Assembly: GCA_052033935.1 (NCBI GenBank)
Contig: JBPOJE010000012.1
Span: forward strand, 1 to 64,000
DNA: 64,000 nt
Origin: JAGVUD01 sp052033935
Lineage (GTDB): Bacteria > Armatimonadota > UBA5829 > DSUL01
Direction of reading: 5' to 3'
Below, in pieces: positions 27,601 to 34,501 of the stretch. Each line of letters opens with the position of its first letter. The stretch's first letter is position 1. The notes beneath the pieces were generated by a model. It was not told the origin of the DNA. It searched no databases and saw only the letters and a list, made by a program, of their open reading frames with translations. Both the position numbers and the translations under genes were made by a program.

Positions 27601-28903
27601 CCTTGCCACGCTGGGTATTGGCGAGGCCAAGCTCCTGCCCAATGACGACGGAGTGTACGTCACAAATGCGATTGTCACCCGTTTGTTCGGGCGCTTTTTC
27701 TACATGGAGCAGGCCGATAGGGCGGGCGGCGGACTCAGGGTCTCGTGGGATGGCGTGGTCCAGCCGGGTGATGTCGTCTCGGTTGCCGGCAAGCTGGGCA
27801 CCACGTCCGATGCCGAAAGGCAGATTGTGGCAACCAGCGTGGTGGTCACTGGCCACGCAGACACGCAGTCTCTCTGGGTGAACCTCGATTTGCTTGGCGG
27901 TGGCCCCTTGCAGTACAACCCGACGTACGGTAGTGGCCAGCGTGGCGTGCAGGTTCGTGAGTGGTTGCCATCGAGCACTGTTCCGGGGTCTCTGCGCTAT
28001 ATGACCAACGTGCCAAACCTTGGGCTCCTTGTGACGGCGACCGGTTCGCTCTCATCGCCCGCCGCTGGTCTCTACTATCTGGACCATGGCGGCCGGTATG
28101 GCGACTCGACAGCGCCCGGAGTGCGCCTGGCATTGCCGCGTGGGTTTGTGTCCCCGCCGATGGATGCTATCGTCTCCGTTACCGGCATATCCTCCAGCTA
28201 CCGGAGCGGGATCGACGTGTACCGGTTGCTGCGGGTGGCCAGTCAGGCAGACGTGACGTGGCACAACTCAGGGCTGCTGGGCGCAAAGAGGCTTCCAGAC
28301 AACACGCTGACCTACCTGTTGCCCCTGGTCGTGACAGCGACGTTTGATGGTTACTTCTATGCGCAGGACGAGACGCGCAGCGGAGGCTTGCGGATCGTCT
28401 CCAGCGTTGCTGTAAGTCCTGGTGACCGCATACGAGTGGTCGGCGCTATCAAGACGAACGGTGAGTCGGAGCGGTACATTGAAGCTACGGATGTTTCGGT
28501 GGTGGGTTCTGGCCTCCTGGCAGTGCCGTTGATTGTCTCGAACGCTTCACTGGGCGGCGGAGACTGGGGCTTTGACTCAGCAACCGGTGTGGGACAGCGG
28601 GGCGTCAACGGATCGTTTGGCCTGAATAACATAGGCCTCCTTGTGCGGGTTGTCGGGCAGGTGACGAGCGTTGATGCTCAGGCCCGGACTTTCACCGTCT
28701 GGGACGGCAGCAGTTGGGGTTGGGCGTCGCCTCTGACCGACAGCAACGGTTCATCCGGCGTGAAAGTGAGTGCGGGCACGGCGCCGCTCCCGGCATTGGG
28801 CGAATGGCTTGGCGTCACCGGCATCAGTTCCTGCTACACCGCAGGCAAGGACCTGTATCCGTTGGTTCTTATCAGAGACTCCGGCGACATCGAGAGCCTG
28901 TGA
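24590..28903 (+). CDS. Giant multidomain surface protein, C-terminal part (frame-shifted continuation)
   Basis: This open frame has no signal peptide, and the AGGAG before its ATG abuts the start codon. It probably continues the preceding gene: dropping one G from the GGGG run near 24648-24651 fuses them into about 3,150 residues. After the junction comes a Cys-rich block of about 90 residues (DCCQLLCVYECVFIPC and further Cys), then a helical region (QRILQRLGSDDTLPHSKLLR), then beta domains. From about residue 715 there are three copies of a two-part OB-like module (FADCFYVEAADRSSGIKV, FGRFFYMEQADRAGGGLRV, FDGYFYAQDETRSGGLRI). A fibronectin-III-like unit sits between the first two copies. No C-terminal anchor is visible. 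Confidence 0.78.
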   Translation: MTAPVGVSYPVAVETLESVGSVEGQGLDCCQLLCVYECVFIPCYIAEPLKVGWDCPSGEIGCIARSVGSRALDILQCAGETVLEYFVPEASVLLKAVCIAECFRDSEQCISGAAGGGGGPWALSSVNSQVSGLKLAFEIEAERVKVLSAPWDLLFGDPDVFAALGEPQPAAFTGFFVQWGSSAAMESDGGLTITASERQRILQRLGSDDTLPHSKLLRFLDRWNRTVDYWNRGWKEPGQVPDGFSLDFMSATAFHQASLAANAFIRAVEAGGYSSLDGPLTQAARALELAVNGKFVQESGVCARVKIQIDQRVAIARNAFKATLEIDNAPQNVDLTGVAVTLDTRGPDGQDASDAFQVRPPELTNISDINGGGTIASGSVASAVWTIVPTRDAAPTEDVEYTIGGTLMYRQGDQTITIPLLATPITVKPDPLLKLIYFLPKDVYSDDPFTPQIEPAEPFPLGLLVKNDGFGECLNMTVSSSQPRIVENDKGLLIDFAIIGSQVNNRQVSPSLDVNFGKIPALGSGVARWFMTTSLQGRFVDFTAKLKHIDGLGNPRLSLIDTVETNLLVHSVRIQDPDDGVPDFLGRPGFTIEGPLYEQAIPTRVWSSDGSVADVTACEGTAGGAVGPGAWETSLTCNPASGFCYIRADEPGFEKYKLARVVRSDGKAIMLDENAWTTHRTIRLVGQPVRREHKVHIFDRDSTGSYTLYYESFSSGAETIGELKLLPNGTAVKLGGNSGVPVTAQFADCFYVEAADRSSGIKVVGKSALEGTRVSIDGTMATGDNGERHIVASSVVQRTSGGVPPVSLTMRTLYGGGASSGDGQRGFEGGAGVNTIGLFVQLLGTVTEVGDGYAVIDDGSGPKTAKLEIPAGSSVLKVGDFIRVVGVVSCEKRGESLYPLIRIRRPSDIRNETSGPQIADLRVEDVTATSAVVKFNTDVVCQGFVHIGENPGDYTRTVDGAMFVNGHAIAVDELVSGKTYYYKVTARKVQDPYISESAEQSFKTLATLGIGEAKLLPNDDGVYVTNAIVTRLFGRFFYMEQADRAGGGLRVSWDGVVQPGDVVSVAGKLGTTSDAERQIVATSVVVTGHADTQSLWVNLDLLGGGPLQYNPTYGSGQRGVQVREWLPSSTVPGSLRYMTNVPNLGLLVTATGSLSSPAAGLYYLDHGGRYGDSTAPGVRLALPRGFVSPPMDAIVSVTGISSSYRSGIDVYRLLRVASQADVTWHNSGLLGAKRLPDNTLTYLLPLVVTATFDGYFYAQDETRSGGLRIVSSVAVSPGDRIRVVGAIKTNGESERYIEATDVSVVGSGLLAVPLIVSNASLGGGDWGFDSATGVGQRGVNGSFGLNNIGLLVRVVGQVTSVDAQARTFTVWDGSSWGWASPLTDSNGSSGVKVSAGTAPLPALGEWLGVTGISSCYTAGKDLYPLVLIRDSGDIESL
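26737..28900 (+). repeat. Three coding copies of a two-part OB-like module
   Basis: Copies at about 26737-27320, 27610-28262 and 28270-28900, each about 200 codons. The first half contains a [FL]xxx[FC]FY motif, an acidic-Arg-Gly segment, then a GDxxxxxGxxxxxxxER-type strand. The second half contains N-GL[FL]V and ends near S-x-DI. A fourth copy lies in the phosphodiester glycosidase gene at 14221-16473. Confidence 0.75.
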
Positions 28904-28930
28904 GTGCCGGTAACGCTAATCCCGTACCAT

Positions 28931-28956
28931 CGGGCAGCCCTGCGCAGGGCTGCCCG
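28931..28956 (+). repeat. Recurrent GC-rich intergenic stem-loop, copy 1
   Basis: A 26-base perfect palindrome, CGGGCAGCCC-TGCGCA-GGGCTGCCCG, 28 bases after the giant protein stop. It is followed by CAACAGGTT. A near copy (CGGGCGGCCT...GGGCTGCCCG then AAACAGGCT) lies 21 bases after ilvC (33172-33196). The 13-mer GCAGGGCTGCCCG also occurs at 2244-2256. It may act as a terminator or be a small repeat family. Confidence 0.6.
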
Positions 28957-28989
28957 CAACAGGTTATCCGGACTTGCAGCCCCCTCTCA

Positions 28990-29063
28990 ACGTCATTCCG
29001 GACTCCGATCCGGAATCCACGGTCCGGGTCCGGATGGGTGCTGAATCAAGTTCAGCACGACGT
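28990..29063. repeat. REP-like compound palindrome
   Basis: The outer ends pair (ACGTC at 28990, GACGT at 29059). Inside are two perfect hairpins: TTCCGGA-CTCCGA-TCCGGAA, and GTGCTGAA-TCAAG-TTCAGCAC. This architecture resembles dispersed palindromic intergenic repeats seen in many genomes. No second copy is visible in this window. Confidence 0.55.
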
Positions 29064-29280
29064 GTTCCGATACTCCCATCCGCGTTGTATCCTCACCGGC
29101 GGCACGTCCGTGCGCACGGTCCGGCGCTGGCGATTGTTGACCCGGCAACGGCATCTGGGAACTCACGAAGAAGGAGGGCAGGGAAGAAGCAGCCCGTGCA
29201 GGCTGCTTAGCCATTCAGCAGAACAAGAGAAGAATCCAATTCACACGCTGCAGAAGGAAGTACCCTGGACCGCTCTTCTG

Positions 29281-29310
29281 TTGACGCGTTTCACGGATGC
29301 GTGATAGAAT
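29281..29310 (+). promoter_or_regulatory. sigma70-type promoter of the ilvB leader
   Basis: TTGACG (29281-29286), an 18-base spacer, TAGAAT (29305-29310). The expected start, about 29317, is 14 bases before the leader-peptide ATG. Confidence 0.75.
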
Positions 29311-29330
29311 CTACGCCAGCACAGGTGCGG

Positions 29331-29579
29331 ATGAGCATTCGTGTCATCCGGGAGCTTGTTATTATCCAATGCAGAGCGGCGGACTCCATAATCTCAGGGT
29401 CATTGTATCAGGCGCGGCCTTCGCGGGCCGCGTCGCAGGCTAGCCGCCTGTCCGCGGGGTTTTCCCTCACTCTGGCGGGCGGTCAGCAGAAGGCTCTGCC
29501 CGAGATGGGAGTGACGACCAGAACAACCTGCAGTTGTGCAGCCGCAAGCCGGAGAAGCTCAGGCAAGCGGAGTTCATGA
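29331..29579 (+). CDS. Candidate ilvB leader peptide, rich in Ile/Val/Leu
   Basis: The ATG at 29331 has AGGTG three bases upstream. Codons 1-12 read MSIRVIRELVII: seven of the ten residues at positions 3-12 are isoleucine, valine or leucine, the end products of the downstream pathway. The frame stays open for 82 codons, longer than usual for a leader peptide, and its stop lies 13 bases before the terminator stem. Hairpins (CGCGGCC/GGCCGCG at 29413-29432, CAGGC/GCCTG at about 29436-29450) follow the branched-chain codons. The layout fits ribosome-mediated attenuation, as described for ilvB leaders of Actinobacteria and others. Whether all 82 codons are translated is uncertain. Confidence 0.65.
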   Translation: MSIRVIRELVIIQCRAADSIISGSLYQARPSRAASQASRLSAGFSLTLAGGQQKALPEMGVTTRTTCSCAAASRRSSGKRSS

Positions 29580-29591
29580 AGTCAGATCGGA

Positions 29592-29632
29592 CCTCTTGTC
29601 CCGGCTGTGGGGCGAGGGGTTTTTTTGTTTTT
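29592..29632 (+). terminator. Attenuator terminator upstream of ilvB
   Basis: An 11-bp stem including three G-U pairs (CCTCTTGTCCC at 29592-29602, GGGGCGAGGGG at 29609-29619) with loop GGCTGT. It is followed by seven T, then G and five T. It lies inside the transcript, about 60 bases before the ilvB start codon, so it must be conditional if ilvB is expressed from the promoter at 29281. Confidence 0.8.
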
Positions 29633-29689
29633 CTGGCGGGAATCACCGAAACGCCAGACCGGGCAGATCTGTTGAAGAGTGTAGAAAAC

Positions 29690-31462
29690 ATGGCAAAGAG
29701 CAGCAAATCAGGCATTCAGAAGTATCAGGCGCCCCCGCGCGGAAAAAACGAGCCCGTGAAGGACGGCGCCACCGTGAGCGGCGCCCGCGCACTGATGGAG
29801 TCGCTGAAGGCGCAGGGCACCGAGGTGGTCTTCGGTGTGCCGGGCGGGGTGATGATCCCGGCCTACGACGTCCTCTACGACGAAGGCGGGCTGAGCCACA
29901 TCCTGGTGGGGCACGAGCAGGGCGGGGCCCACATGGCCGACGGGTTCGCACGGGTGACGGGCAAGGTGGGCGTGTGCTTCGCGACTTCAGGGCCGGGCGC
30001 CACCAACCTCGTCACGGGCATCGCCAACGCCATGATGGACTCGATCCCCATGGTGGCGGTGACGGGGCAGGTGAAGACCACCGCCATCGGCAAGGACGCG
30101 TTCCAGGAAGCCGACATCACCGGCATCACCATGCCGATCACCAAGCACAACTACCTGCTGACCGAGTCGTCCCAGATTCCGCAGGTGATCGCCGAAGCGT
30201 TCTACATCGCGCGGACGGGCCGTCCCGGGCCGGTGCTGGTGGACGTGCCGATGGACGTGGCGCTGAACCAGATGCAGTACACCGTCCCCGACGTGAAAAT
30301 GCGTTCGTACAACCCGCGGACCGCGGTGAATCTGGACGGCGTGGAAGAGGCCGCGCGGCTCATCGCCGAAGCGAAGCGGGGGGTCATCTATGTGGGTGGC
30401 GGCGCGATCAGCTCCGGCGCGTGGAAGGAAGTGCGCGAGCTGGCGCGCCGGACGAATTTCCCCGTGACGAACACCCTGCTCGCCAAAGGAGTGGTTGACG
30501 AAACCGGGGCCCAGTCGCTCGGAATGCTCGGAATGCACGGCACGGCGTACGCGAACTATGCCGTCCGTGACTGCGACCTGCTGGTCAACATCGGCGCGCG
30601 CTTCGACGACCGGGTGACCGGCAAGATAGACGCCTGGGCCGTGGGCGCGAAATCCATTCACATTGACATTGACCCAGCGGAGATCGGCAAGGTCTATATC
30701 CCGGACGTGGCGCTTGTGGGCGACTGCAGGGAGGCTCTGGAAGCCCTCCTCAGTTGCGTGAACGAGCGGCCGCGCACGGATTGGAACGATCAGATCGAGG
30801 AGTGGAAGCAGGACTTCCCGCTCTGGTACGCCGCCGATCAGGACGAGGTGATTCTGCCGCAGATGGTTTGCGACGAGCTCTGGAAGGTTACGAAGGGCGA
30901 GGCGATTCTGGCGACCGGAGTCGGGCAGCACCAGATGTGGGCGGCCCAGTTCTACAAGTGCAGGCATCCGCGCACTTTCGTGACCAGCGGCGGGCTGGGG
31001 ACGATGGGCTTCGGGCTTCCTTCGGCCATCGGGGCGGCGGTCGGCGCGCCCGACCGCACGGTGTGGTGCATTGACGGCGACGGCTCATTCATGATGACGA
31101 ACCAGGAACTAGCGCCGGCAAGGCAGCACCAGATTCCCGTGAAGGTGGCCATTCTGAACAACCAGTGCCTGGGGATGGTGCGCCAGTGGCAGACCATGTT
31201 CTGGGACCATCGCCTGAGCGCGATTGACCTCAGCCACCAGCCCGACTTCGTGAAGCTCGCCGAGGCGTACGGAGCGGTGGGGCTGCGCGCCGAGAAGCCC
31301 TCCGAGGTACGCGGCGTGATCGAGAAGGCGATGGAGGTGAACGACAGGCCGGTGATCGTGGATTTCCGGGTGGCGCGGCACGAGAACTGCCTGCCGATGA
31401 TCCCGGCGGGGCAGACGGTGGAGCAAATGATCCTCGAGCGTCCGCGCAAGAGCATCGGTTGA
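29690..31462 (+). CDS. ilvB: Acetolactate synthase, large (catalytic) subunit
   Basis: Condenses two pyruvates, or pyruvate and 2-oxobutyrate, in the first common step of valine/leucine and isoleucine synthesis; needs ThDP, FAD and Mg. From the ATG at 29690 the protein has 590 residues, normal for the family. Motifs: FGVPGGVMIPAYD, the catalytic Glu in GHEQGGAHMADGFAR, and the ThDP motif GDGSFMMTNQEL ending in ILNN. Longer in-frame starts would read through the attenuator terminator, so they are rejected. The Shine-Dalgarno (GAAGAG) is weak. ilvN follows after 30 bases. Regulation is probably by the upstream leader peptide and terminator. Confidence 0.96.
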   Translation: MAKSSKSGIQKYQAPPRGKNEPVKDGATVSGARALMESLKAQGTEVVFGVPGGVMIPAYDVLYDEGGLSHILVGHEQGGAHMADGFARVTGKVGVCFATSGPGATNLVTGIANAMMDSIPMVAVTGQVKTTAIGKDAFQEADITGITMPITKHNYLLTESSQIPQVIAEAFYIARTGRPGPVLVDVPMDVALNQMQYTVPDVKMRSYNPRTAVNLDGVEEAARLIAEAKRGVIYVGGGAISSGAWKEVRELARRTNFPVTNTLLAKGVVDETGAQSLGMLGMHGTAYANYAVRDCDLLVNIGARFDDRVTGKIDAWAVGAKSIHIDIDPAEIGKVYIPDVALVGDCREALEALLSCVNERPRTDWNDQIEEWKQDFPLWYAADQDEVILPQMVCDELWKVTKGEAILATGVGQHQMWAAQFYKCRHPRTFVTSGGLGTMGFGLPSAIGAAVGAPDRTVWCIDGDGSFMMTNQELAPARQHQIPVKVAILNNQCLGMVRQWQTMFWDHRLSAIDLSHQPDFVKLAEAYGAVGLRAEKPSEVRGVIEKAMEVNDRPVIVDFRVARHENCLPMIPAGQTVEQMILERPRKSIG

Positions 31463-31492
31463 CTTATCGCTTTTTCAGGAGAAGGAACGCAC

Positions 31493-32023
31493 ATGCCAAA
31501 AGTCGCTAGCAAAATCGGAAGTATGGGTCATCAGCACACGATTACCGTGCTCGTCGAGAACCGTCCAGGTGTTCTGGCGCGGGTGGCCGGGCTGTTCGCC
31601 CGGCGTGGGTACAACGTGGACTCGTTGGCCGTGAGCATTACGGACGACCCGAGCATCTCGCGCATGACCGTCGTGGCCAGCGGGGACGAGCAGACGCTGG
31701 ACCAGATCACGAAGCAGCTCACGAAGCTGATAGACGTGATCAAGGTGGCGGACTACACGGACGCCCCGATGATGGAGCGTGAGCTTGCTCTCATCAAGGT
31801 GGATGCTGATACCACGAAGCGCGGTGAGGTGATGCAGATTGTTGACATCTTCCGCGCGAAAATTATAGACATCAGCGAGACGACGTTCACGATTGAAGTG
31901 ACGGGTGATGTCGAGAAGATCAACGCCATCGAGAAGATGCTCGAGCCGTATGGAATCCGCGAGGTGGTGCGGACGGGGCGTATCGCGCTCATCCGGGGCG
32001 CAAGGACCGCCATTCAGGTCTGA
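31493..32023 (+). CDS. ilvN: Acetolactate synthase, small (regulatory) subunit
   Basis: The regulatory partner of IlvB; it stimulates catalysis and confers valine feedback inhibition. The protein has 176 residues, the long form. The N-terminal ACT domain (about residues 14-85) carries HTITVLVENRPGVLARVAGLF and RRGYNVDSLAV. The C-terminal domain has FRAKIIDISETTFTIEVTG and YGIREVVRTGRIAL. A GGAGAAGG Shine-Dalgarno precedes the ATG. It sits between ilvB and ilvC in the standard order. Confidence 0.96.
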   Translation: MPKVASKIGSMGHQHTITVLVENRPGVLARVAGLFARRGYNVDSLAVSITDDPSISRMTVVASGDEQTLDQITKQLTKLIDVIKVADYTDAPMMERELALIKVDADTTKRGEVMQIVDIFRAKIIDISETTFTIEVTGDVEKINAIEKMLEPYGIREVVRTGRIALIRGARTAIQV

Positions 32024-32041
32024 CGTTCGCCCGCGGGGCAG

Positions 32042-32070
32042 TTGTTAGAGCGCGTTGGTTAGGCTATAAA
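32042..32070 (+). promoter_or_regulatory. Candidate internal promoter before ilvC
   Basis: TTGTTA (32042-32047), a 17-base spacer, TATAAA (32065-32070). Downstream a hairpin (GGCGCCA-AAAA-TGGCGCC, 32093-32110) ends just before the ilvC Shine-Dalgarno AAGGAGGT. ilvC may thus be transcribed independently of the attenuated ilvB promoter. Confidence 0.55.
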
Positions 32071-32128
32071 CCTGACCTGTCGCGCATGTTCCGGCGCCAA
32101 AAATGGCGCCAGTCAAGGAGGTAAGTTA

Positions 32129-33151
32129 GTGCCGGCAAAAGTCTATTACGAAGCGGATGCCAAGATTGACATCCTTAAGGGCAAGAAGGTCGCCATCATC
32201 GGCTACGGATCGCAGGGGCATGCCCAGGCCCAGAACCTGCGTGATAGCGGCATCGAGGTCATTGTCAGCGAGCTCGAGGGTACGGACAACTACGATCTGG
32301 CGGTTGAGCATGGGTTCAAGCCGATCTCGGCGTCTGAAGCCGCCAAGCAGGCGGATATCATCCAGATGCTGGTTCCGGATGAGGTGCAGCCGGCCGTTTA
32401 CAAGGCCGACATCGCGCCGAACCTGAAGGCGGGCAAGGCTCTGCTCTTCTCGCACGGGTTCAACATCCATTTCGGGCAGATCGTGCCGCCGGAGGATGTG
32501 GACGTGATCATGGTTGCGCCGAAGGGCCCGGGCCATCTGGTGCGCCGCACGTTCACCGAGGGCGCTGGCGTTCCCTGCCTCATCGCTGTGTCCCAGGATG
32601 CGAGCGGCAAGGCGCGCGACAAGGCCATGGCGTACGCTAACGGCATCGGCGCGGCGCGCGTTGGAATCCTCGAGACAACATTCGAGGAAGAGACCGAGAC
32701 CGATTTGTTCGGCGAGCAGGCTGTCCTGTGCGGTGGATGCACGGCGCTGGTGACGGCGGGGTTCGAGACGCTCGTCGAGGCGGGCTATCAGCCCGAGATC
32801 GCGTACTTCGAGTGCCTGCACGAACTGAAGCTGATCGTTGACCTGATGTATGAGGGCGGCATCGCGACGATGCGCGACTCCATCAGCAACACGGCGGAGT
32901 TCGGCGACTACACCCGCGGCTCGCGGATCATCACCGATGAGACCCGCGAGGAGATGGCGCTGATTCTCGCGGAGATTCAGAGCGGCGATTTCGCGCGTGA
33001 GTGGATTCTCGAGAACCAGGCCGGACGCCCGGTGCTGAACGCCGCTCGGCGGCATTCGGCGCGCGAGGAGATCGAAGAGGTTGGCGGCCGCTTGCGCTCG
33101 ATGATGCCCTGGCTGAAGGCCAAGGCCGCGCCGAAGGCGCCGAAAGGCTGA
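32129..33151 (+). CDS. ilvC: Ketol-acid reductoisomerase (class I)
   Basis: Converts acetolactate or acetohydroxybutyrate to the dihydroxy acids, using NADPH and Mg; second step of branched-chain amino acid synthesis. The protein has 340 residues, the short class I form. The nucleotide-binding loop is IGYGSQGHAQAQNLRDSG. Metal ligands lie in TTFEEETETDLFGEQ and FECLHELKLIVDL. GTG start with a strong AAGGAGGT site. Followed by a GC-rich stem-loop and a good terminator, which ends the ilvBNC unit. Confidence 0.97.
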   Translation: MPAKVYYEADAKIDILKGKKVAIIGYGSQGHAQAQNLRDSGIEVIVSELEGTDNYDLAVEHGFKPISASEAAKQADIIQMLVPDEVQPAVYKADIAPNLKAGKALLFSHGFNIHFGQIVPPEDVDVIMVAPKGPGHLVRRTFTEGAGVPCLIAVSQDASGKARDKAMAYANGIGAARVGILETTFEEETETDLFGEQAVLCGGCTALVTAGFETLVEAGYQPEIAYFECLHELKLIVDLMYEGGIATMRDSISNTAEFGDYTRGSRIITDETREEMALILAEIQSGDFAREWILENQAGRPVLNAARRHSAREEIEEVGGRLRSMMPWLKAKAAPKAPKG

Positions 33152-33171
33152 AAGAAGAAGTAGCCCGTTAT

Positions 33172-33196
33172 CGGGCGGCCTTTGCAGGGCTGCCCG
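33172..33196 (+). repeat. Recurrent GC-rich intergenic stem-loop, copy 2
   Basis: CGGGCGGCCT paired with GGGCTGCCCG (with a G-T pair), followed by AAACAGGCT. It matches the hairpin at 28931-28956 in sequence, orientation and position (just after a stop codon). Confidence 0.5.
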
Positions 33197-33224
33197 AAAC
33201 AGGCTCAACGGGATTCTGCTGGCG

Positions 33225-33250
33225 GGGCGTGAGTTCGTCTCACGCCCTTT
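33225..33250 (+). terminator. Intrinsic terminator of the ilvBNC unit
   Basis: A perfect 9-bp stem GGGCGTGAG/CTCACGCCC with loop TTCGT, followed by TTTGCCTTTCTT. Confidence 0.75.
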
Positions 33251-33287
33251 GCCTTTCTTCGTGTCCGGCTGCAGCGGGTAAGGGGGT

Positions 33288-34205
33288 ATGGCCGTGGACA
33301 TTCGTCCGATAGAGGCGTCCGAGCGTCCAGAGGCGCTTGCGTTCTGGCTGAAGGTGTTCAACAGGGATGAGGCCTTGTTCCGCCGGTACTTCGACGCCGA
33401 CCCGTGGAACCGGGAGGGCGACACGTTCGGCGCGTGGGACGGAGATCGTCTCGTGAGCACGGTGCATGTGTGCCGCCGTCCGGTCGAATGGGAGGGTGAG
33501 ACCCTTGTCTGCGGCGGCATAGCCAACGTCGCGACGTTGGAAGAGTGTCGCCGGCAGGGTATCTCGCGGGACCTGCTCCGCGAGGCGATCGGGCTGATGG
33601 AGCGCGAGGGCATGGCTTTCTCACTTCTGTTCACCGGCGTCCATCACCACTACGCGCCGCTTGGGTGGGAGCAGGTCGAGGCGCCGTGGCTGGCAGTCGA
33701 ACTGAGCGCCGATCCCGAAGCCAGCTCAGCATCCGCGCCGTTTGCTTTCTCGGATGTGCTAATGCGCCTCTACCACCAGAAGCCGCGGCGGCCCGTCTTC
33801 TGCAGTCGTCCGCAACCGTACTTCCGGGACTATGTTGGGTGGAGCTACACCACTCGGGGCTATCGGGTCATCGAGGAGGCGGCAGGCTATGCGGTGCTGT
33901 CTCTGCCGTCCGGGGAGGACGGCCTGCCGCGCGTCATGGAACTGCGGGCGGCGGATCAGGCGGCCGAGGCATCGCTGTTGATCAGGTGCGCGGCGGCGGC
34001 CTGGGATGCAGGCAAGCGAACGCTGGAGCTTCACGCGCCGCCGCAGTTCGGAGAGCGTGCGCTCTCCGGTCTGGGCGCCGTTCGCACCGAGATGCCCGCC
34101 AACCGCATGTTCCGCAACGTCAGCATGCAGAAAGCACGCTATCAGAGCCTGCTCGACGCCTTCCGCTGCAGCAGCGCCACCTGGTTGCCCGGCGACGGGT
34201 TCTGA
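33288..34205 (+). CDS. GNAT-family N-acetyltransferase, Eis-like
   Basis: A 305-residue acyl-CoA acetyltransferase with the two-domain layout of Eis-type enzymes. The N-terminal GNAT core is about residues 1-135, with FGAWDGDRLVSTVHVC, CGGIANVATLEECRRQGISR (acetyl-CoA binding region) and FSLLFTGVHHHYAPLGWEQ. A second, more diverged domain follows. The substrate is unknown; relatives acetylate amines, including aminoglycosides and proteins. A GGGTAAGGGGG stretch precedes the ATG. It stands between the ilvC terminator and the leuA leader, so it probably has its own promoter; no metabolic link to its neighbours is evident. Confidence 0.8.
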   Translation: MAVDIRPIEASERPEALAFWLKVFNRDEALFRRYFDADPWNREGDTFGAWDGDRLVSTVHVCRRPVEWEGETLVCGGIANVATLEECRRQGISRDLLREAIGLMEREGMAFSLLFTGVHHHYAPLGWEQVEAPWLAVELSADPEASSASAPFAFSDVLMRLYHQKPRRPVFCSRPQPYFRDYVGWSYTTRGYRVIEEAAGYAVLSLPSGEDGLPRVMELRAADQAAEASLLIRCAAAAWDAGKRTLELHAPPQFGERALSGLGAVRTEMPANRMFRNVSMQKARYQSLLDAFRCSSATWLPGDGF

Positions 34206-34271
34206 GCGCGAAGCTGCCTCACCCAACGATGAACGATGTCCGGCGACATCACAGGGGCTGAGCCCGCCCTC

Positions 34272-34300
34272 TTGCGAAACCGGCGCAAATGTGTTACAAG
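34272..34300 (+). promoter_or_regulatory. Candidate promoter of the leuA leader
   Basis: TTGCGA (34272-34277), a 17-base spacer, TACAAG (34295-34300); transcription would start about 7 bases before the leader ATG at 34314. A second -10-like TAGAAT at 34573-34578 is closer to leuA but lacks a -35 box. Confidence 0.4.
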
Positions 34301-34313
34301 AACACTAACTGCT

Positions 34314-34490
34314 ATGGACAATCGGGGACAGGCAATACGTAGTACGGCGATTATGCAGTCCGGCGCCTTGCCGGGCGGCGCAGCCGCGCGGCTGTCCCCC
34401 GAGCTTACCCTCGCCCTTACGCAGCCTGCGCGTCCGGGAAAGTACGGATGCGCGGGCGGGCCACAGGCCACGGCGATTATTCTCCTCTAG
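34314..34490 (+). CDS. Candidate leuA leader ORF ending in Ile-Ile-Leu-Leu
   Basis: A 58-codon frame starting MDNRGQAIRSTAIMQ, containing LSPELTLALT and ending ATAIILL before TAG. The last four codons are ATT ATT CTC CTC, directly followed by a long inverted repeat (34502-34551) and then leuA. Leucine codons placed at a stop before a stem-loop suggest leucine-responsive control. There is no clear Shine-Dalgarno, so this is a hypothesis. Confidence 0.4.
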   Translation: MDNRGQAIRSTAIMQSGALPGGAAARLSPELTLALTQPARPGKYGCAGGPQATAIILL

Positions 34491-34501
34491 ACCCCGGTTC
34501 A

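Larger units (their letters stand above)
28904..29280. other. Intergenic region with several stem-loops
   Basis: About 380 bases without a convincing gene between the giant protein and the ilvB leader. It holds the GC-rich hairpin at 28931-28956, the compound palindrome at 28990-29063, and a perfect 8-bp stem (AAGCAGCC/GGCTGCTT, 29187-29208). None carries a clear T tail. Confidence 0.6.

Noticed and set aside
29317..29690. T-box riboswitch upstream of ilvB
   Set aside because: There is a terminator, but the conserved T-box sequence (TGGnACCGCG-like) is absent; the leader-peptide explanation fits better.
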